Source of the DNA: Dromiciops gliroides | Lineage: Eukaryota > Chordata > Mammalia > Microbiotheria > Microbiotheriidae | DNA: 64,000 nucleotides | Direction: 5' to 3' | Assembly (NCBI RefSeq): GCF_019393635.1 | Contig: NC_057861.1 | Span: 167,874,303 to 167,938,302 of the forward strand | In this document: positions 10,766-22,954 of the stretch, piece by piece | How the letters are laid out: every line of letters starts with the position of its first letter | How positions within the stretch are numbered: the first letter of the stretch is position 1 | Translations under genes and position numbers: made by a program | Notes under the pieces: generated by a model | The model's input: only the letters and a program-made list of their open reading frames with translations | Databases searched by the model: none | What the model was told of the DNA's origin: nothing

Positions 10766-11346
10766 TTTTTTTTTTTTTTTTTACCTATGCAGGACTTTTT
10801 GTTTTTTAAATACATGGGCAACTGGAATAGCAGGACATATCAAGAGTCCTGTGGGGAGGCCAGTGGTGGGTAGAGGGGGTCAGAGGCAGATGGCCAAAGG
10901 TATACTTAGAGCAGTCTGAATGCCAGCAGGACCCTTAGCTGGTACTGATGGAACCTCAATGGGTGGAAGTCCTCCTATGCCTACCCTACCTCCCAGGCTG
11001 GGAGACTTCTCTAATGCCCTAAAGCCCAAAAAGGTGGAGTTGGGAAGGTACAGCTGGGAAAGCTGCTTAGACATGGGCCAGAATTGGGGGCCATGGTCCC
11101 TGATGCTGAGGGGGCTGGGAGGAGACTGTCCAGTCTGGCTCAGGGGTGATCTCTTCACTTATTCTTCTGTGGGTGAATCATCCCTGCCTTGGTTGCTTCC
11201 TGGGTCAAACTGGCTGCTGGGTACAGTGCTCGTCCACTCAGCTCAATTACTAGGCTGTCGATGGAAGGCCAATGTCTCTGGAAGATGGAGCAGATCAGTT
11301 GATGATACAGGATCTGGGAGCCATTACAGGCCATTAAATGCATTCA

Positions 11347-12279
<933 letters not shown>

Positions 12280-12912
12280 TATACCAAAGTTTCTTAAACT
12301 GGGTCATGATCCCATATGACAACATAACTGAATGTGGGGGTTGTGAAAAATTTGGCAACAGTAAAATGTTATGTATATCTATTTTATCTACCTATATATC
12401 CAGGGTCACTTAAAAATTTCTCAGTTGAAAAGGGGTCTGAGTGGAAAAAGTTTAAGAAGCCCTGCTATATACCAGCCAATAGGTTAAGTAGATGGTGTCA
12501 TCATCTTTGTTGGGGGTTTGAATGACGTAGACAGGAGCTTATGCTGGGCAGATGAATCCAGTGAGGTTGCAGAGCAGGGAAACACTACAGCCAAATATGA
12601 GATAGAGGGCCAGGAAGGCAATGGAACCTGCAGCCAGGTAGTAGTTTTTTATATAGGAGATCCTCTCCAACTTCCCCAGGGCATCAGTGACAAAGTTTTT
12701 CTACTCCAGGAACCTCTGGATGTGTTGCCTCAAACTATCTATGGCTCCCAGGACAAGGTGGGATTGGGAAGGGGAGGGGAGGGCATGGAGGATGACTTGA
12801 TCTGGTCTGAGGAGGGATCTCCAAGGGGTCCCCTGCTGCTCTGCATCAGTGTTGGTGGCATCTCCCTCTCCAGGCTCCAGGACATCTACTCCTTGGGTCC
12901 CTTGGTCCCTTA

Positions 12913-13035
12913 GCAATAGACTCCTAACTTTTCTCCAGGCCTGATATCTCTCTTCCATCCCATCTATCTTGTTTATATAACTTCCAGTGATTTTCCTAAA
13001 GCTCAGGTTTGACCTCTTAACCTATCCTAATGTCT
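12913..13035 (+). mobile_element. L2 LINE, right part of the split copy
   Basis: After the right target duplication, CTTCCAGTGATTTTCCTAAA and GCTCAGGTTTGACC continue the L2 wording that stops at 10765. Confidence 0.75.
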
Positions 13036-13077
13036 ATTTTTGTGTTGTTTTATGATGTGCATAATTATTAGACTAGG

Positions 13078-13487
13078 ACAGCTAGGTCATACAATGGACA
13101 GAATACTGGATTTGGAATCCAGAAGACTCATCTTCATGAATTCAAATCCGACCTCAGACACTTACTAGCTGTGTGACCCTGAGCAAGTCACTGAACCCTA
13201 TTTGCCTCAGTTCCCTCATCTATAAAATGACTAGCTAGGTGGTGCAGTGGATAGAGCACTGGCCCTGGAGTCAGGAGTACCTGAGTTCAAATCCGGCCTC
13301 AGACACTTAACACTTACTAGCTGTGTGACCCTGGGCAAGTCACTTAACCCTAATTGCCTCACCAAAAAAAAAAAAAAAAAGAAATGGAGAAGGAAATAGC
13401 AAGCTACTGCAGTACTTTTGCTTAGAAAACCCCAAACGGAGTCACGAAGAGTTAGCCACAACCGAAATGACTGATCAGCAGCACATG
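13078..13487 (+). mobile_element. RTE-tail tRNA SINE, split by an A-tail SINE
   Basis: Head ACAGCTAGGTCATACAATGG, body to CATCTATAAAATGA, then after the insertion GGAGAAGGAAATAGCAAGCT and the RTE-type tail ACGAAGAGTTAGCCACAACC. Confidence 0.85.
13231..13382 (+). mobile_element. A-tail tRNA SINE
   Basis: Full head CTAGCTAGGTGGTGCAGTGG to a 17-A tail, placed inside the RTE-tail SINE. It is close to the consensus and young. Confidence 0.9.
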
Positions 13488-13499
13488 CACATGGAATCA

Positions 13500-13984
13500 A
13501 ATGAGATAATATATGTAAAACACCTTGCCAATCTCAGAGCATTGTATCAATGCTAGCTCTTACTATTATATAATTTATTAATAAGTAAATAAATACGCAT
13601 TAGGAATGCATGTTCAAGCCCCAAAATATTGCCCTGCCGGCTTGTTAGGGCCCTACAGAGTTTATGTCTTTTTGGAAAAGTCTGTGAGACTGAAGGCTCA
13701 CTTTCATGACATGGTAAGAAGAAGGAGGTAGAACTAAGGAATGAGAAAATAGGTTACAAAAAATACTGTGTAATTTACCGAAGTCAATCCATTCTTCTCT
13801 CTTCCTATCAAAGACTCCTGAACCCTATTCGATGTCCACTCATTGTCTATCCGAGATACAGGTGCTCTGCACAGCTTTTTCTCTATAGTTTTGTCTTTTT
13901 TGGTCTAGACCTGTGATTTAATCAGTGTATTAGACTCCACCAATGCATGTCAACAACTTCTCAGTAACTTATGGCCTTTGAGAC
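13500..13984. other. No recognisable feature
   Basis: AT-rich unique sequence. A short TAAATAAATA run lies near 13583. Confidence 0.4.
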
Positions 13985-14110
13985 ATGCCTGGGGCAATGA
14001 GACTTTTAATTACTTGCCTGTAGTTGCATTACTAAGATGTGTGAGAACCCGGGTCTTCCTAAGTCCAAGCCTTATCATTTATTCATTATGACACATTGTC
14101 TCTCTATTCA
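13985..14110 (-). mobile_element. MIR-like SINE, weak
   Basis: GTGAGAACCCGGGTCTTCCT and CCAAGCCTTATC follow the inverted MIR order, but the first half is strongly diverged. Confidence 0.4.
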
Positions 14111-14124
14111 TTGCTTCTTAACTC

Positions 14125-14342
14125 CTAGGTGGTACAGTGGATAGAAGTCTGAAAGACCTGAGTTCAAATCCAACCTCAGACACTTACTAGCTGTGTGACC
14201 CTGGACAAGTCACTTCACCCTGTTTGCCTCAATTTCCTCATCTGTAAAATGATCTGGAAAAAGAAATGGCTAACTACTCCAGTATCTTTGCCAATAAAAC
14301 TCCAAAAGGAGTTACAAAGAGGTGGCAACAACTGAAAAACAA
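14125..14342 (+). mobile_element. RTE-tail tRNA SINE
   Basis: Head CCTAGGTGGTACAGTGGATA, B-box-like GTTCAAATCC, CATCTGTAAAATGAT, then the RTE-derived tail ending AACAACTGAAAAACAA. Confidence 0.85.
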
Positions 14343-14717
14343 TGGAAATATCAAAGATAGAACTACTCTTTTGTTATTTCTTTAACTTACTTTGCTTTGG
14401 AATTATTTTTGTTTTCTAAGAATTTCTAATTAGTGTATAGTTAGATAGAGGAGATGTAGAAAATACTAAAACCTGAGAAAAATCCTGGAACCTGGGCTCT
14501 CCTAAATCCTCCTAAGGTAGTATTAAGCATTGCTGGAAAGAACAAAGAAATTTTATGAATTGGCTTATTTTTCTACAAAAATTTGGAAAGTCATAGACTT
14601 GGATGACAGGTAAGCTAAGGAGCTGGTCCTGTATCACTGGAAATATGCGTGTACTTTGTGACTGTTGGCAGACCCACTACTAAGGGAAGGTAAAGATTAG
14701 TCTTTTAAGATTTATGG

Positions 14718-14790
14718 TTTGTTTTTTTTTTTTTGCAGGGCAGTGAGGGTTAAGTGACTTGCCCAGGGTCACACAGCTAGTAAGTATCTT
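14718..14790 (-). mobile_element. A-tail tRNA SINE, 5'-truncated
   Basis: A T-run and GCAGGGCAGTGAGGGTTAAG to CACAGCTAGTAAGT; the tRNA-like head is absent. Confidence 0.8.
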
Positions 14791-14814
14791 TATCCTAGGA
14801 GTAATGATACCTGT

Positions 14815-14975
14815 GGACAGCTAGGTGGCATAGTGCACAGAGTGCTGGGTCTGGATTCAGGAAGACTCATCTTTCTGAGTTCAAATATGGCCTAAGACAC
14901 CTATTACCTGTGTGACCCTGGGCAAGCCACTTTGTATTGTTTACTTCAGTTTCCTCATTTGTAAAATGAGTGACA
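14815..14975 (+). mobile_element. RTE-tail tRNA SINE, 3'-shortened
   Basis: Head GGACAGCTAGGTGGCATAGT to TTCCTCATTTGTAAAATGAG; the RTE tail is mostly missing. Confidence 0.75.
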
Positions 14976-15459
14976 GTCAACGGAGAAACTGAAATGATTG
15001 AACATCAAAAATGATGCTCATAGGAAACAGCTTTGCAGGAACAGATGAAGACTGAGAATGGAGAACAGGGAGAAGACATGCAGAGGAGAGGGATGAAAAT
15101 AAGCTGTGGGACAAAGTAACCATTAGGCCCAAGCAAGAGAGATTTTGCTGGGGAACATCTGTGTTAAGGGGAACCCCTGACTCATCATGAAACACTTCAA
15201 ATCCCAAACCCATTCTGGCACATGGGTTTTATTGGGGGCGTAACCAAGTTATTTGGAATGGCTGCCTCTGGCTTCTTAGGGGTGGAAATGGTGGAAAATA
15301 GCTTTGATCTTTGGTTCTCATCTTATTCCAGTAATATGGTCTAATTAATGATTTAAGGCTCTCTCAAATTCCTGGTTTGGTAAATTCTCATGGGTTAGAA
15401 GATCTGCTTCCTCTATTCCTTTTTTAAAATTTTATTTTATTTTTTTTCCTCTCTAGTCT
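14976..15459. other. No recognisable feature
   Basis: Unique sequence with a 78-codon minus-strand open stretch (15213-14977) of no recognisable family. Confidence 0.35.
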
Positions 15460-15614
15460 TTTTTTTTTTTTTGGTGGGGCAATGGGGGTTAAGTGACTTG
15501 CCCAGGGTCACACAGCTATTAAGTGTCAAGTATCTGAGGCCGGATTTGAACTTAGGTACTCCTGAATCGAGGGCCGGTGCTTTATCCACTGTGCCACCTA
15601 GCCACCTAGCCACC
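15460..15614 (-). mobile_element. A-tail tRNA SINE
   Basis: A T-run, then GGGGCAATGGGGGTTAAGTG to the head, where CCACCTAGC is duplicated in tandem. The flanks resemble CCTCTCTAGTC/CCTCTCTATTC. Confidence 0.85.
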
Positions 15615-15747
15615 CCCTCTCTATTCTTTTAAAAATTACTTTTTAAAAAACCTGATTGGCATAGGTAGAATTTTGAGAAAGTTATCTTACAAAGTTCAAG
15701 GAGTTTTAGCACTAATTTCATTCCTCTAAATGCACTTAAAAGCAGTC

Positions 15748-15899
15748 TTTTTTTTTTTTTTTTGGTGAGGCAATTGGGGTTAAGTAACTTGCCCAGGGTC
15801 ACACAGCTAGTAAGTGTTAAATGTCCCAGACCACATTTGAACTCAGGTTCTCCTGAATCCAGGGCCAGTGCTCTATCCACTGCGCCACCTAGCTGCCCC
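15748..15899 (-). mobile_element. A-tail tRNA SINE
   Basis: The T-tail is on the left and the head CACCTAGCTGCCCC on the right. Flanks TAAAAGCA occur on both sides. Confidence 0.9.
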
Positions 15900-15930
15900 T
15901 AAAAGCATTCATTTTAAAAATGAGTCATCA

Positions 15931-16076
15931 GGGGCAGCTAGGTGGCACAGTGGATAAAGTACTGGCCCTGGATTCTAGAGGAGCTGTGTTCAAATCTGAC
16001 CTCAGACACTTAACACTAGCTGTGTGACCCTGGGCAAGTCCCTTAACCCTCATTGCCCTGTCCAAAAAAAAAAAAT
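15931..16076 (+). mobile_element. A-tail tRNA SINE
   Basis: Head GGGGCAGCTAGGTGGCACAG to a 12-A tail. GTCATCA repeats on both flanks. Confidence 0.9.
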
Positions 16077-16079
16077 GTC

Positions 16080-16245
16080 ATCATTATGTAGAAAAGATGC
16101 TGAATTTGTGATCAGAAGACCTAGGTTTGGATCCCAGTTCATATAGCTATGACCCATGTGAATATAATATCTACATGATCCACCAAATAGAGTTTTTGTG
16201 TAGAAAGGACTTTGTAAACTGTAAAGTGCCATCTGTGAATAGGTA
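16080..16245 (+). mobile_element. MIR-like SINE, diverged
   Basis: GATCAGAAGACCTAGGTTTG, GGATCCCAG and TGTAAACTGTAAAGTGCC follow MIR order. Confidence 0.5.
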
Positions 16246-16345
16246 TTAATTTTTTTTTACTACAATTGAAAGAGATTATGTCTTAATCTATTTTTGTTTC
16301 TCTCTTGGCATCCATTATCCATATGAATCTTTCTTTACATGCATT

Positions 16346-16465
16346 TTTGTTGCTATTCAGTCATGTCCGGCTCTTTTTAACCAATGGACCATAGCATTCC
16401 GATGCTGTCCATGAGGTTTTCTTGGCAAGGATATTGGAGTGGTTTGTCATTTCCTTCTCCATCTA
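16346..16465 (-). mobile_element. RTE 3' tail fragment (LINE or SINE)
   Basis: TTGTTGCTATTCAGTCATGT, TTTTCTTGGCAAGGATATTG and CATTTCCTTCTCC are the inverted RTE tail. No head follows. Confidence 0.7.
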
Positions 16466-16521
16466 TACATATAGAAGGTGGTTAACAAATGCTTATTGAA
16501 TTAGATTACTGTATTATTTTA

Positions 16522-16817
16522 TCTTGTTTTGTTTTCTTTCCTTCTTCCTTCCTTCCTTCCTTCCTTCCTTCCTTCCTTCCTTCCTTCCTTCCTTCCTTCC
16601 TTCCTTCCTTCCTTCCTTCCTTCCTTCCTTCCTTCCTTCCTTCCTTCCTTCCTTCCTTCCTTCCTTTCTTTCTTTCTTTTGCTGGGCAATGAGGGTTAAG
16701 TGACTTGCCCAGGGTCACACAGCTAGTAAATGTCAAGTGTCTGAGGCCGGCTTTGAACTCAGATCCTCCTGAATCCACAGCTGGTGCTTTTTTCACTGTG
16801 CCACCTAGCTGCCCCCA
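16522..16817 (-). mobile_element. A-tail SINE with its tail expanded to (TTCC)n
   Basis: A perfect 15-bp target duplication TACTGTATTATTTTA lies at 16507-16521 and 16818-16832. It encloses both the SINE body and about 125 bp of (TTCC)n at 16541-16665. The microsatellite therefore arose in the SINE tail. Confidence 0.95.
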
Positions 16818-16832
16818 TACTGTATTATTTTA

Positions 16833-17399
16833 AGATGTCAAAATTTCAATCTAGAGTAAGCATTAGTAGAAATCATGCTTCCTTTATAGATGCCTTTTTC
16901 ATATTTTCTACCATCAGCATTTCACATGATTGTTGTCAATTTTCCAAGAAGCATTTACTAGATAAATTGAATATATGACTAAAGAAAGTCTTTCTAGAAT
17001 AGCAGAGGTTTAGAGATGTTATTTCTTGTTATGGAATATCTTTAAATTTCATATGTGTATACTACTAATATTTTGGGACCAAATACAATGCAAAGTTAAA
17101 CAGAATTAGTTTGCTGTACTTAAGACAACACAAATTCACTGCTAAAATGCTCAAGAGATCCTATATTTCCTTGGTGTATGTGAAGGATTATGTCCCTACC
17201 ACTTCTGTACCATTGATTCAACTCTCAAACTTTTCTGGGTATCATATACCTCTTCCAAATTGATGGAGGGGAGGGGGGGGGAAGAAATTGCCAAATTTTA
17301 GAAGATTTCCTTATTCTCTATACTTCATCCTTTTTTAGGGGTGGGGGTAAGGGAGAGATAGCTTTTTTTGTTAAAAAACCACATTTTTATTATGAAATA
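16833..17399. other. No recognisable feature
   Basis: AT-rich unique DNA with a G-run near 17265-17281. Confidence 0.4.
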
Positions 17400-17660
17400 A
17401 ACAAACATGGACATTTCAATATGACTAATAATAGCTAATATTTATATGCTTTGCAAATATCTCCTTTTATCCTTACAACAATCCTGGCAGGTAGGTGACA
17501 TTATTACCCCCATTTTGCAGTTGTGGAAACTGAGGCAGGCATACATTATGAGACCTACCCAAGGTCACACAGTTTAGTAAGTGTCTGAAGTCAGACTTTG
17601 AACTTTGCACCTTCCTGACTCCAGGTCCCCTGCTCTATCCAATGCACAGCCTAGCTTCTT
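17400..17660 (-). mobile_element. MIR/Ther-type SINE, nearly full
   Basis: AATAATAGCTAATATTTATA, CAATCCTGGCAGGTAGGTGA, GTGGAAACTGAGGCAGG, CCAAGGTCACACAG and CTTCCTGACTCCAGGTC in the inverted MIR order. Confidence 0.85.
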
Positions 17661-17727
17661 TTTTCTGTTACAGGAAAAAAACCCCACGATGACAGATGAA
17701 ACTATGAAATTCTTGCATATTCAATTT

Positions 17728-17990
17728 AGGGGCAGCTAGGTGGCATACTGAATAGAGTGCTGAGCCTGGAGTCAGGAAGATTCATCTTTCTAAATTAAAA
17801 TCTGGCCTCAGACACCTATTATCTGTGTGACCCTGCACTAGTCATTTAACCTTGTTTGCCTTAGTTTCCTCATTTGTAAAATGAGCTGGAGAAGGAAATG
17901 GCAAATCACTCCAGTACCTTTGCCAAGAAAACTCCCCAAAAGGGATCGGGAAGAGTCAGACACAACTAAAAATGACTGAATAACAAAATA
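17728..17990 (+). mobile_element. RTE-tail tRNA SINE, full
   Basis: Head GGGGCAGCTAGGTGGCATAC, AAAATGAGCTGGAGAAGGAA, then the RTE tail AAGAGTCAGACACAACTAAA ending in AACAAAATA. Confidence 0.9.
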
Positions 17991-18189
17991 CTAAATTTAA
18001 CATGATAGTAACAAAGCTGCCCTACACATCTGTGTCTAAGCACCCCCACTCCCCTTTATTTTTTTGTATTTCCTTTTGAACTTCCTTCTGGAAAGACTTT
18101 TTTTTCTGCTATAGAAGATGGATGAGGAGAATTGGTGTTGGATGGTGACATAGAAACAACTTTTTTATTCAATTAAGAAAGAATTGAAC

Positions 18190-18870
18190 TGTGGGGAAAA
18201 ATTGAAAAGTGGAAAAAAATAGGGAATGGCTGAACAAATTGTGGTAAATGATTATAATGGAATACTATTATGCTGTAAGAAATGATGAGCTGGATGATCT
18301 TAGAAAAAAATGGATAGATTTGCATGAAATAATGAAGAAGAAAATGAGCACAACCAGGAGAACGTTGTATATAGTAACAGCAATATTGTTTTAACTTTGA
18401 TTGACTAAGTCATTTTGGTTATTATAAATATCTAAATTAACTATAAAGGACATATGAAGGAAGATGCTATCTGCATCCAGAAAAAGAACTGATAAATGTA
18501 TACATATTTATGTGTAATGATAGCCATCCCTAGGGCAGGAGTAGGGAGTGGGGAGGAAAGGGAAAAAAAAAAGGAAAAAAAAGAAATCTACATGATAACT
18601 TTATTTTAACTTACTAGCTGTGTGACCCTGGGCAAGTCACTTAACCCCAATGGCCTCACCAAAAAAGCCAACAACCCCCCCTAAAGCCCCCCAACCCCCC
18701 CCCAAAACGATAATTTTATTTTATATTTAAAAGGAATAGCAAGTTGTACATACCAGATTTGCAGTTTCATATGTGATCATCTTTTAAAAATTATACTGTT
18801 ATGGAAATGTTTGTTTTATTCCATAAATTAAAAATAAAATAAATAAAAATTTATTTAAAAAGAAAATTCA
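18190..18870 (+). mobile_element. L1 3' end, split by a SINE
   Basis: GGGAATGGCTGAACAAATTG, TAATGGAATACTATTATGCT, ACCAGGAGAACGTTGTATA and a purine-rich run are L1 ORF2-end/3' UTR landmarks. The sequence resumes after 18723 to an AATAAAATAAATAAA end. Confidence 0.8.
18609..18708 (+). mobile_element. A-tail SINE, 5'-truncated
   Basis: It starts inside the body (CTTACTAGCTGTGTGACCCT). A 15-bp target duplication GATAACTTTATTTTA / GATAATTTTATTTTA lies at 18594-18608 and 18709-18723. The tail carries C-runs. Confidence 0.9.
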
Positions 18871-19366
18871 AAAGGACTCAGAGATACTCAGTTTCAAAGA
18901 TGAACAAATCACTCAAAGAAAGAATTTTTTAGGGATATCAGGTATGTTGACACAATAAATGGAAGGAGTTTTGCTGAAGGAGAGAAGTGCCCATTCCAGT
19001 TTTGAATTGGAAAGAGAGGCTTCTTTCCAAGTGAGTTTTCTCAGAGGCAATGAATGTAATGGACCTGAGGCTTGACATTTTGAAGAGCTATTTCTACTTT
19101 TGTGGGACTTTCCCCTTAGATCCTAGGAATTGTAAGTACACTTCAAACACCAGCACATTAATTCACTCACCGGAGATGCCGTCTCTATCCAGTTCATTAC
19201 TAAATCATTCCAATGAAGAAGGAGATGACTGTCACCTCTATATTTGGGAGAAATTGAAGCTGAGGCGACTTGCTGAAATGGGTAAAGAATCAAGTACATT
19301 CATTACTAGGCTAGTCCTAGCAACTAACCAGACAGTGAGATTCTCTCTTTTCTCTGTAAATGTCAT
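18871..19366. other. No recognisable feature
   Basis: A plus-strand open stretch of 120 codons (19050-19412) runs into the next SINE and has no recognisable family, so I do not call it a gene. Confidence 0.35.
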
Positions 19367-19602
19367 CGTTATTGTTGTTCAGTCATTTTCAGTTGTGTCT
19401 GACTCTTCCTGATACTGTAGTAGTTTGCCATTTCCTTCTCCAGCTCATTTTACAGATGAGGAAACTAAGGCAAACAGAGTTAAGTGACTTGCCCAGGGTC
19501 ATATAGCTAGTAAGTGTCTGAGGCCAGATTTGAACTCAGGAAGATGAGTCTTCCTGAATCCAAGCCTGGCACTTTATCTACTGCAACACCTACTTAATCA
19601 TC
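19367..19602 (-). mobile_element. RTE-tail tRNA SINE
   Basis: Inverted tail TTGTTGTTCAGTCATTTTCA, CAGATGAGGAAACTAAGGCA, and head near CACTTTATCTACTGCAACAC. Confidence 0.9.
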
Positions 19603-20228
19603 CACTTAGCCTAGCAGCCCTATAAAAGTCACTCACCATTCAAACCTTTTTGGCAGTCTCTACTCTGTGACAACTCCACCCCTTCTAGTAGGATGGACAC
19701 CTTCCACTCTCTATGCTGGCATGCTGGGAGCAGGGTTTGGATTCCCTGGAGGGAAAGGCAGGACAAGCAAAGCTTCGGATCTTCCTCAATTATCCTTAAT
19801 CCGGCTGCACTTTCCTCCCTGCTCAGCAGCTTTTCTCTTGTAACAAAAGCTGGAGGGCTGCTTCAGGCATAGGTGTAGCCCTACAAACTTCCTTAATTGC
19901 CGAGTGAGAAGCTGCCAGGGGAGTCCTGGGACCTGGTTGGAGAAGTTCCTGGCCTTCCCGGGAGAGCTGGACTCTGAGCCCTGCATTACTTTGCACATTG
20001 TGTTTGATTTACTTTGTATGCATACACCCAGCTCTGGGTGAGTCATTTCAAAGACAAAAGAGGGAAGTGAAACTTCCATTGGAATAGGAACCTTTGCTCC
20101 CTCACCCAAACCCTCTACCAACTGCATTTTAATTTGTCTTAACTGGGAAATTTCTTAGCACCCATGCTAAGGAAGACAGCTATAGGTCTTCCCTATCCTG
20201 CAAAATGTGTCTCAACAGCCCTTCTATA
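19603..20228. other. No recognisable feature
   Basis: Unique sequence. A minus-strand open stretch of 113 codons (20127-19786) shows no family. Confidence 0.4.
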
Positions 20229-20315
20229 GCAATCAACAACATTTATAAGGCACTGGGGGTACAGAGACTGAAACAGAACTCCTGCCCTCAGGGGTTTCCA
20301 TTCCATTTCCACACA
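20229..20315 (-). mobile_element. L2 3'-end fragment
   Basis: CAACAACATTTATAAGGCAC, GGGTACAGAGACTGAAACAG and CTGCCCTCAGGGG are the inverted L2 end. Confidence 0.6.
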
Positions 20316-20382
20316 TAAACATATAGGTGTGCATATATACATTTGTGTACCTATTTAAATATATGTACAAAATACATATATA

Positions 20383-21034
20383 TGATATAGGAAGGAAAAA
20401 AAGGGTTAACAGAAAAACCTAAGGCCTAAACTCTAATTCAGATATGAGCTCTAAGAGGGATTCGGACCCCAGTTAATGGATAACTTACAAGTAAGTTCTC
20501 TTACCCACATAAATCAGTATCCATAACGGGAACATAGGGAGGCAGGCCATGAAGACCTTAGAGTATAACAATGATACATTGACAGGCTATAGAAATTTAA
20601 ACTAGGAATAAATGAAAAATGAAGATATTTTGAAACTAGCTATGGGAATCAGAAAAAGGCATGCGCAGAAAAGGCCAAATTTGTCCCCAGATTCACCTTA
20701 TGATGTGTAAACCCCCAAAACACACCTCCGAAGAAAAAGGTACTCACCTCGGGGGTTGGCTTAGGACCCCAGGAACTCCAAATTAGGATAAGCCCTCCCC
20801 TGTACCTCCCAAAGGTGGAGATTATTATAATGAGACTGATAATCAATTTATCCATACTATAAATATAACTTTCTATCTTTCCTTATTTGAGAGATACCTT
20901 TCTATATTTCTTTTGGTTCTCTCCCTCTGGTCAACAGTCTTTCAATAAAACTTGGGAAACTGAGTCACTGAGTCTTGTAATTCTTCTGGGATGCCTCATG
21001 ATCAATTTGATCACCATAAATTTAGCCCACATCA
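20383..21034 (+). mobile_element. Candidate solo LTR (class I-like ERV fossil)
   Basis: The block begins TG and ends CA. The 4-bp flanks TATA (20379-20382 and 21035-21038) match, though the area is AT-rich. An AATAAA lies at about 20944. No internal retroviral sequence is attached. Family unnamed; orientation is inferred from the polyadenylation signal. Confidence 0.5.
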
Positions 21035-21061
21035 TATACAGAACAAATACAACTATACCTG

Positions 21062-21315
21062 GGGTTCTTGTGTCCAACTCTTCATGATCCCATGGACCAT
21101 GGCATGCCAATGCTCTCTGTGGGTTTTTTTTTTAGCAAAGATTCTGGAATGGTTTGCCATTTCTTTCTCCTGTTTCGATTAAGGAAAATAGAAGTTAAAT
21201 GACTTGCCCAGGGTCACACAGCTATTAAGAGTCTGAGGCTGGATTTGAATTCAGGTCTTCCTGATGCTAGGCCCAGTCCAGCCAAGCACTCTATCCACAG
21301 TACCACTTAACTGCC
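21062..21315 (-). mobile_element. RTE-tail tRNA SINE
   Basis: Inverted RTE tail (GTCCAACTCTTCATGATCCC, TTTGCCATTTCTTTCTCC), body AAATGACTTGCCCAGGGTC, and head ACTCTATCCACAGTACCAC. Confidence 0.85.
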
Positions 21316-21350
21316 TATGGCAATAACAACAATTGTAGGCAATAACAACT

Positions 21351-21545
21351 GGGGCAGTGGATAGAGCACTGGGTTCTGAATCAGGAAGATTCATCTTCAT
21401 GAGTTTGAATCTGGTCTCAGACACTTACTAGCTGTGTAACCCTGCTTGTCTCATCTGTAAAATGAGCTGGATAAGAAAATGGAAGAAAACCCTAAACATA
21501 GTCACAAAGAGCCAGACCCGAAAGAAATGACTGAGCAATGACACA
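21351..21545 (+). mobile_element. RTE-tail tRNA SINE, slightly 5'-truncated
   Basis: It starts GGGGCAGTGGATAGAGCACT and ends with the RTE tail GAAAGAAATGACTGAGCAAT. Confidence 0.85.
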
Positions 21546-22497
21546 GGCAGTAACAAATGTAGAAAGTGTAGAAAATCCTTTGATGCATTGCTTTAATTCT
21601 CTCTTTCATTGGACTTCTAGCAAGGTGGTGTGGTACAAATATCCTAACAAGATGCAAACAAATATGTACAAAGCAAACTATATACAGAATAAAGAGGCGA
21701 TAATTAACAGAGGGAAAGTACTGGAATTAAGAGAGTTTGGGAAAGGCTTCCTGGAGAAGATGGCAATAAGAATATGTACTTGCCATGGGGAGCTTACTTT
21801 TGCCATTGTGTTTCTTGCCCTGAGAACAGGTCCTTGAACAATGAGCCGAGAAATGGACATTTCCAGATTTTGACGTTGTCTCATGAATTCAATAGTTCCT
21901 GGGTTCTATTCTGCAACTACTGTTTCCCAAAGGGAAAAAAAGGACGGCTGAACAAGATCATCTTGAACCTAAAAGGACTGAAGGGCTACATCTTGTTACC
22001 CCATCTGGGACTTTTGAGTTAACAATAAAGGTTTGAAGTGAAAGTGAAATGTCAGCTCAGTAGTCCCACAAAGTACCTTTGCCTTTGGGATAGGCTATAA
22101 TTATCGTGATGGGATATTGTTTTATGCTTTAGGTATTTGTTAATGTGCTGTTAGTGAATCTTTTGGGTTTTTTAAGCATTACTTTTGTGATAAAGGAAAT
22201 TAATGTGCAAGAGCCATCTCCTTCCTACTGGCTCTAGAGAGCTGATTCTTAAATTATTCCAGTGTAAACATTTGACAAGTCTGAAATTAGCTAATTCAAC
22301 ATATCAGGGATTGATTTCTTGTTTTGTTGATTGCCTACACTTAAGAAAGTGAAGAAGAAAATGTTAATAATGCACAACCTTAAAAGTGTGCCTGGGTATA
22401 TTTCCCTTCCCTACCCTGCTTTGAAGAATAAATGGTAAAACATTTACCCAGAACACCCCTGTAAATAGCTGTCTTTGTGACATTGATATCTCATTGC
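21546..22497. other. Mostly unique DNA with an L2-like antisense scrap
   Basis: TAATTAACAGAGGGAAAGTA and GGGAAAGGCTTCCTGGAGAA at 21700-21765 resemble antisense L2. The rest is unassigned. Confidence 0.4.
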
Positions 22498-22905
22498 TTG
22501 TTTGTCCTTTGTTTTTGAAGAGGACTGATGATATCACGATGTTGGGGTCAGAGTACAGTGTGTTCAGCTGTGGCTGAGCAGTCCAACATGAATTTGGAAG
22601 GCTCTACCATAGGTCAGGCACAAGTAATCCATTAGAACATCTGGGATGGAGATGTCTCAGGATTTGTGCAGCTCATGTTTCCTTTGTGCTGCAGCAATTC
22701 TGCTTTGCTCAGGGAGTACAGTGTCATCATGATGTGGGTCCTGTGCCAGCATCTTCCATATCTCACAATTGACACTAAAGTTCTTTAGAGAGGCCTTTAG
22801 AGTGTCCTTGTACTATTTCTTCTGACCACTGTGTAAGCACTTGCCTTGTGGGTGTTCTCCATAAAATAGCTTTTAGGTAAAATTTCTCAACAGATCATCA
22901 TCAAC
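22498..22905 (-). mobile_element. LINE 3' part: ORF2 C-terminus and tail
   Basis: Read on the minus strand, it encodes a decayed C-terminal tail: HSGQKK, YKDTLKASLKNF, CEIWKMLAQD, RIAAAQRKHE and a degenerate Cys/His finger with LLSHSTH-like residues. It then ends AAAACAAAGGACAAAC at 22498. These blocks are typical of a widespread vertebrate and invertebrate non-LTR family whose RT has the FADDCAL box. It pairs with the inverted RT part at 22955-23838. Confidence 0.8.
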
Positions 22906-22954
22906 CATTGCTGAAGCCAATGGCTGTATGTCTTAGGTTGTAGTCAATCCCTCT

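Noticed and set aside
12518-12913. 131-codon plus-strand open frame
   Set aside because: It is the antisense of the REEP6 retrocopy 5' part.
16535-16670. Regularly spaced short repeats considered as a CRISPR or minisatellite array
   Set aside because: Pure tetranucleotide microsatellite without spacers, in a eukaryotic SINE tail.
19050-19412. 120-codon plus-strand open frame
   Set aside because: The last 15 codons are RTE-tail SINE; the rest has no family resemblance.
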